From Azospirillum melinis (GTDB lineage Bacteria > Pseudomonadota > Alphaproteobacteria > Azospirillales > Azospirillaceae): a stretch of 64,000 nucleotides of DNA. A program made the position numbers and the translations under genes. Below the pieces are notes generated by a model that was given only the letters and a program-made list of their open reading frames with translations, was not told where the DNA came from and did no database searches. The stretch is from positions 62,001-126,000 of the forward strand of contig NZ_WHOS01000016.1 in the NCBI RefSeq assembly GCF_013340935.1. Reading direction: 5' to 3'. Below are positions 62,852 through 64,000 of this stretch, in pieces (position 1 is the stretch's first letter; the number at the start of each line of letters is the position of its first letter).

Positions 62852-63631
62852 TTACGGGATCGGCGCGCGGAAAGGCGGACGCCGGTCGCTTCCCCCGGCA
62901 GTCCAATCCCCGGCCAAGGACTGCCAGCAAGCCAACGCCGCCACCACCGCCGTGTCGGCCCGCAGAATGCGCGGACCCAATCCCACCGGAACAACAAAGG
63001 GAAGTTTGGTGATTTCGTCAAGTTCCGACTGGTCGAAGCCGCCCTCCGGCCCGACCAGCAAGGCGGCCGGCCCCGGCGGCGCATCGCGCAGCACCTCGGC
63101 GACCGGACGGGCGGACCCGGCCTCCGCGCACAGATAGAGCCTGCGGTCGGCCGGCCAGCCGGCCAGCGCGCGGTCCAGCGGCACCGCCTCGCCCATCTCC
63201 GGCACGCTGAGGCGTTCGCACTGCTCGGCCGCCTCCACCGCATTGGCGCGCAGCCGGTCGATGTTGACGCGGTTGGGATCGGTTCGCCGGGTGAAGACCG
63301 GCCACAGGCGGGACACCCCCATCTCCGTCGCCTTTTCCGCGACGAAGTCGATGCGGCCCTTCTTCAGCGGCGCGAACAGCAGCCAGAGATCCGGAGCCGT
63401 GTCCTGCTCCCGCCGCTGCTCCGCCACGGTCAGCGAGCACCAGCCCTTGCCGAAGCCGTCGATCGCCGCCCGCCATTCGCCGTCGCGGCCGTTGAACACC
63501 GCGACGGAGTCGCCGCGGTCCAGCCGCAGGACGTGACGGAGGAAATGAGCGCGCTCATGGTCGAGACCGACCGACTGGCCTTCGGCCAGCGGGCTGTCGA
63601 CATAAAGGCGGGTCTTGATCGGGTCGGCCAT
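62852..63631 (-). CDS. rsmE: 16S rRNA m3U1498 methyltransferase
   Basis: SPOUT-family enzyme that methylates U1498 of 16S rRNA. The 259 residues start ADPIKTRLYVDSPLAEGQ, with the PUA-like domain HFLRHVLRLDRGDSVAVF; the knot has LLVGPEGGFDQSELDEI and GPRILRADTAVVAAL. ATG at 63631. Confidence 0.94.
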   Translation of the reverse strand: MADPIKTRLYVDSPLAEGQSVGLDHERAHFLRHVLRLDRGDSVAVFNGRDGEWRAAIDGFGKGWCSLTVAEQRREQDTAPDLWLLFAPLKKGRIDFVAEKATEMGVSRLWPVFTRRTDPNRVNIDRLRANAVEAAEQCERLSVPEMGEAVPLDRALAGWPADRRLYLCAEAGSARPVAEVLRDAPPGPAALLVGPEGGFDQSELDEITKLPFVVPVGLGPRILRADTAVVAALACWQSLAGDWTAGGSDRRPPFRAPIP

Positions 63632-63807
63632 GGCATTCGTCTCCGCGGGGCGGTGGAGACTATAGAGCGGATCGCGTGAAACCGGACGAGATTTGAAGCG
63701 CGAGGCAGGCCGTCACATACAGCGCCAAAGGTTCATGCACTTCACGGTAAACGCAATGAAGCTTCGGACGCGGGCACCACCAGCCGAGCGCGGTCTGGAG
63801 GCTGGCG

Positions 63808-64000
63808 TCAGCCGACGGCGATCAGGGAGTCGATCTGCCGGCGCAGGTCGTTGGGCTGAACCGGCTTGTGCAGGATGCGGATCTGGTCCGCCCTGGCCGC
63901 GGCCATCAGTTCCGACCCGGTGTCGCCGGTCAGGATGATCGCGGGCACGGTGACGCCACAGGCCTCGCGCACCGCCCGCACGGCGGTGATGCCCGACCAG
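63808..64000 (-). CDS. Receiver-domain protein, C-terminal fragment
   Basis: The last 63 residues of a response-regulator receiver domain run in from the right edge. Visible are VPAIILTGDTGSELM (the Thr after beta-4) and ILHKPVQPNDLRRQI (the conserved Lys-Pro). The protein ends soon after helix 5, so this is either a single-domain regulator or the receiver end of a hybrid kinase; the N-terminal part with the Asp is outside. Confidence 0.85.
   Translation of the reverse strand, partial: WSGITAVRAVREACGVTVPAIILTGDTGSELMAAARADQIRILHKPVQPNDLRRQIDSLIAVG

Overview
The window is high-G+C DNA with densely packed genes, from a free-living, nitrogen-fixing alphaproteobacterium, almost certainly Azospirillum or a close relative. 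The basis is a molybdenum nitrogenase cluster (nifHDK, then nifE-nifN-nifX-DUF269-DUF683-fdxB) lying directly next to the draT-draG switch that ADP-ribosylates dinitrogenase reductase, plus a proteobacterial housekeeping complement (metH, metF, leuBD, dapF, ftsY, gshA, rsmE). Species is not resolved; the NifH N-terminus has a few more residues than I recall for A. brasilense.

Layout. 1-4740 (minus): a methionine-cycle operon, an ArsR-methyltransferase fusion regulator, metF, a DUF29 gene and metH (3' end cut by the window edge), with a perfect 16-bp palindrome upstream as likely operator. 5196-12466: mlaA and mlaC lipid-transport genes, an MFS transporter, a pentapeptide-repeat/PilZ fusion, a stress-type cassette (46-aa membrane peptide plus two DUF2382 proteins) and a cupin. 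12554-17092: ettA, a YaiI-family gene, a low-G+C EcsC-like gene and an FAD-linked D-lactate-type dehydrogenase. 17255-24840: an acetoin/2,3-butanediol catabolic operon (acoX, acoA, acoB, acoC, an SDR reductase, a zinc butanediol dehydrogenase, a lipoyl synthase) behind a sigma-54 promoter with inverted-repeat activator sites. 24824-33839: a Cys-rich lipoprotein, zapE, a PAS histidine kinase, pdxY, a CoA-ester lyase, a degenerate GGDEF/EAL protein with a CheY-like regulator, and a KGG stress protein. 33944-46665: leuB, leuD, three envelope-glycan genes, dapF-DUF4160-DUF2442-mtaB-ftsY, amn, azoR and a class II glutamine amidotransferase.

46781-61336 is the nitrogen-fixation region. draT, draG and an ArsC-like nitrogenase-associated gene run leftward. 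Two unrecognised or poorly recognised genes separate draT from nifH. nifH has a textbook control region: NifA site, IHF-like site, then a -24/-12 promoter. A strong hairpin separates nifH from nifD. A terminator follows nifK, then a secreted-protein gene on the opposite strand. A second NifA/sigma-54 promoter with two NifA sites drives nifE through fdxB. NifHDK form the enzyme, NifEN and NifX build and carry the FeMo-cofactor precursor, FdxB supplies electrons, and DraT/DraG switch NifH off and on at the conserved Arg.

61439-64000 holds gshA, rsmE and the end of a receiver-domain protein cut by the window edge. No rRNA, tRNA, CRISPR array, insertion sequence or prophage was seen. A hairpin-rich dispersed repeat occurs twice, at 26840 and 61338.
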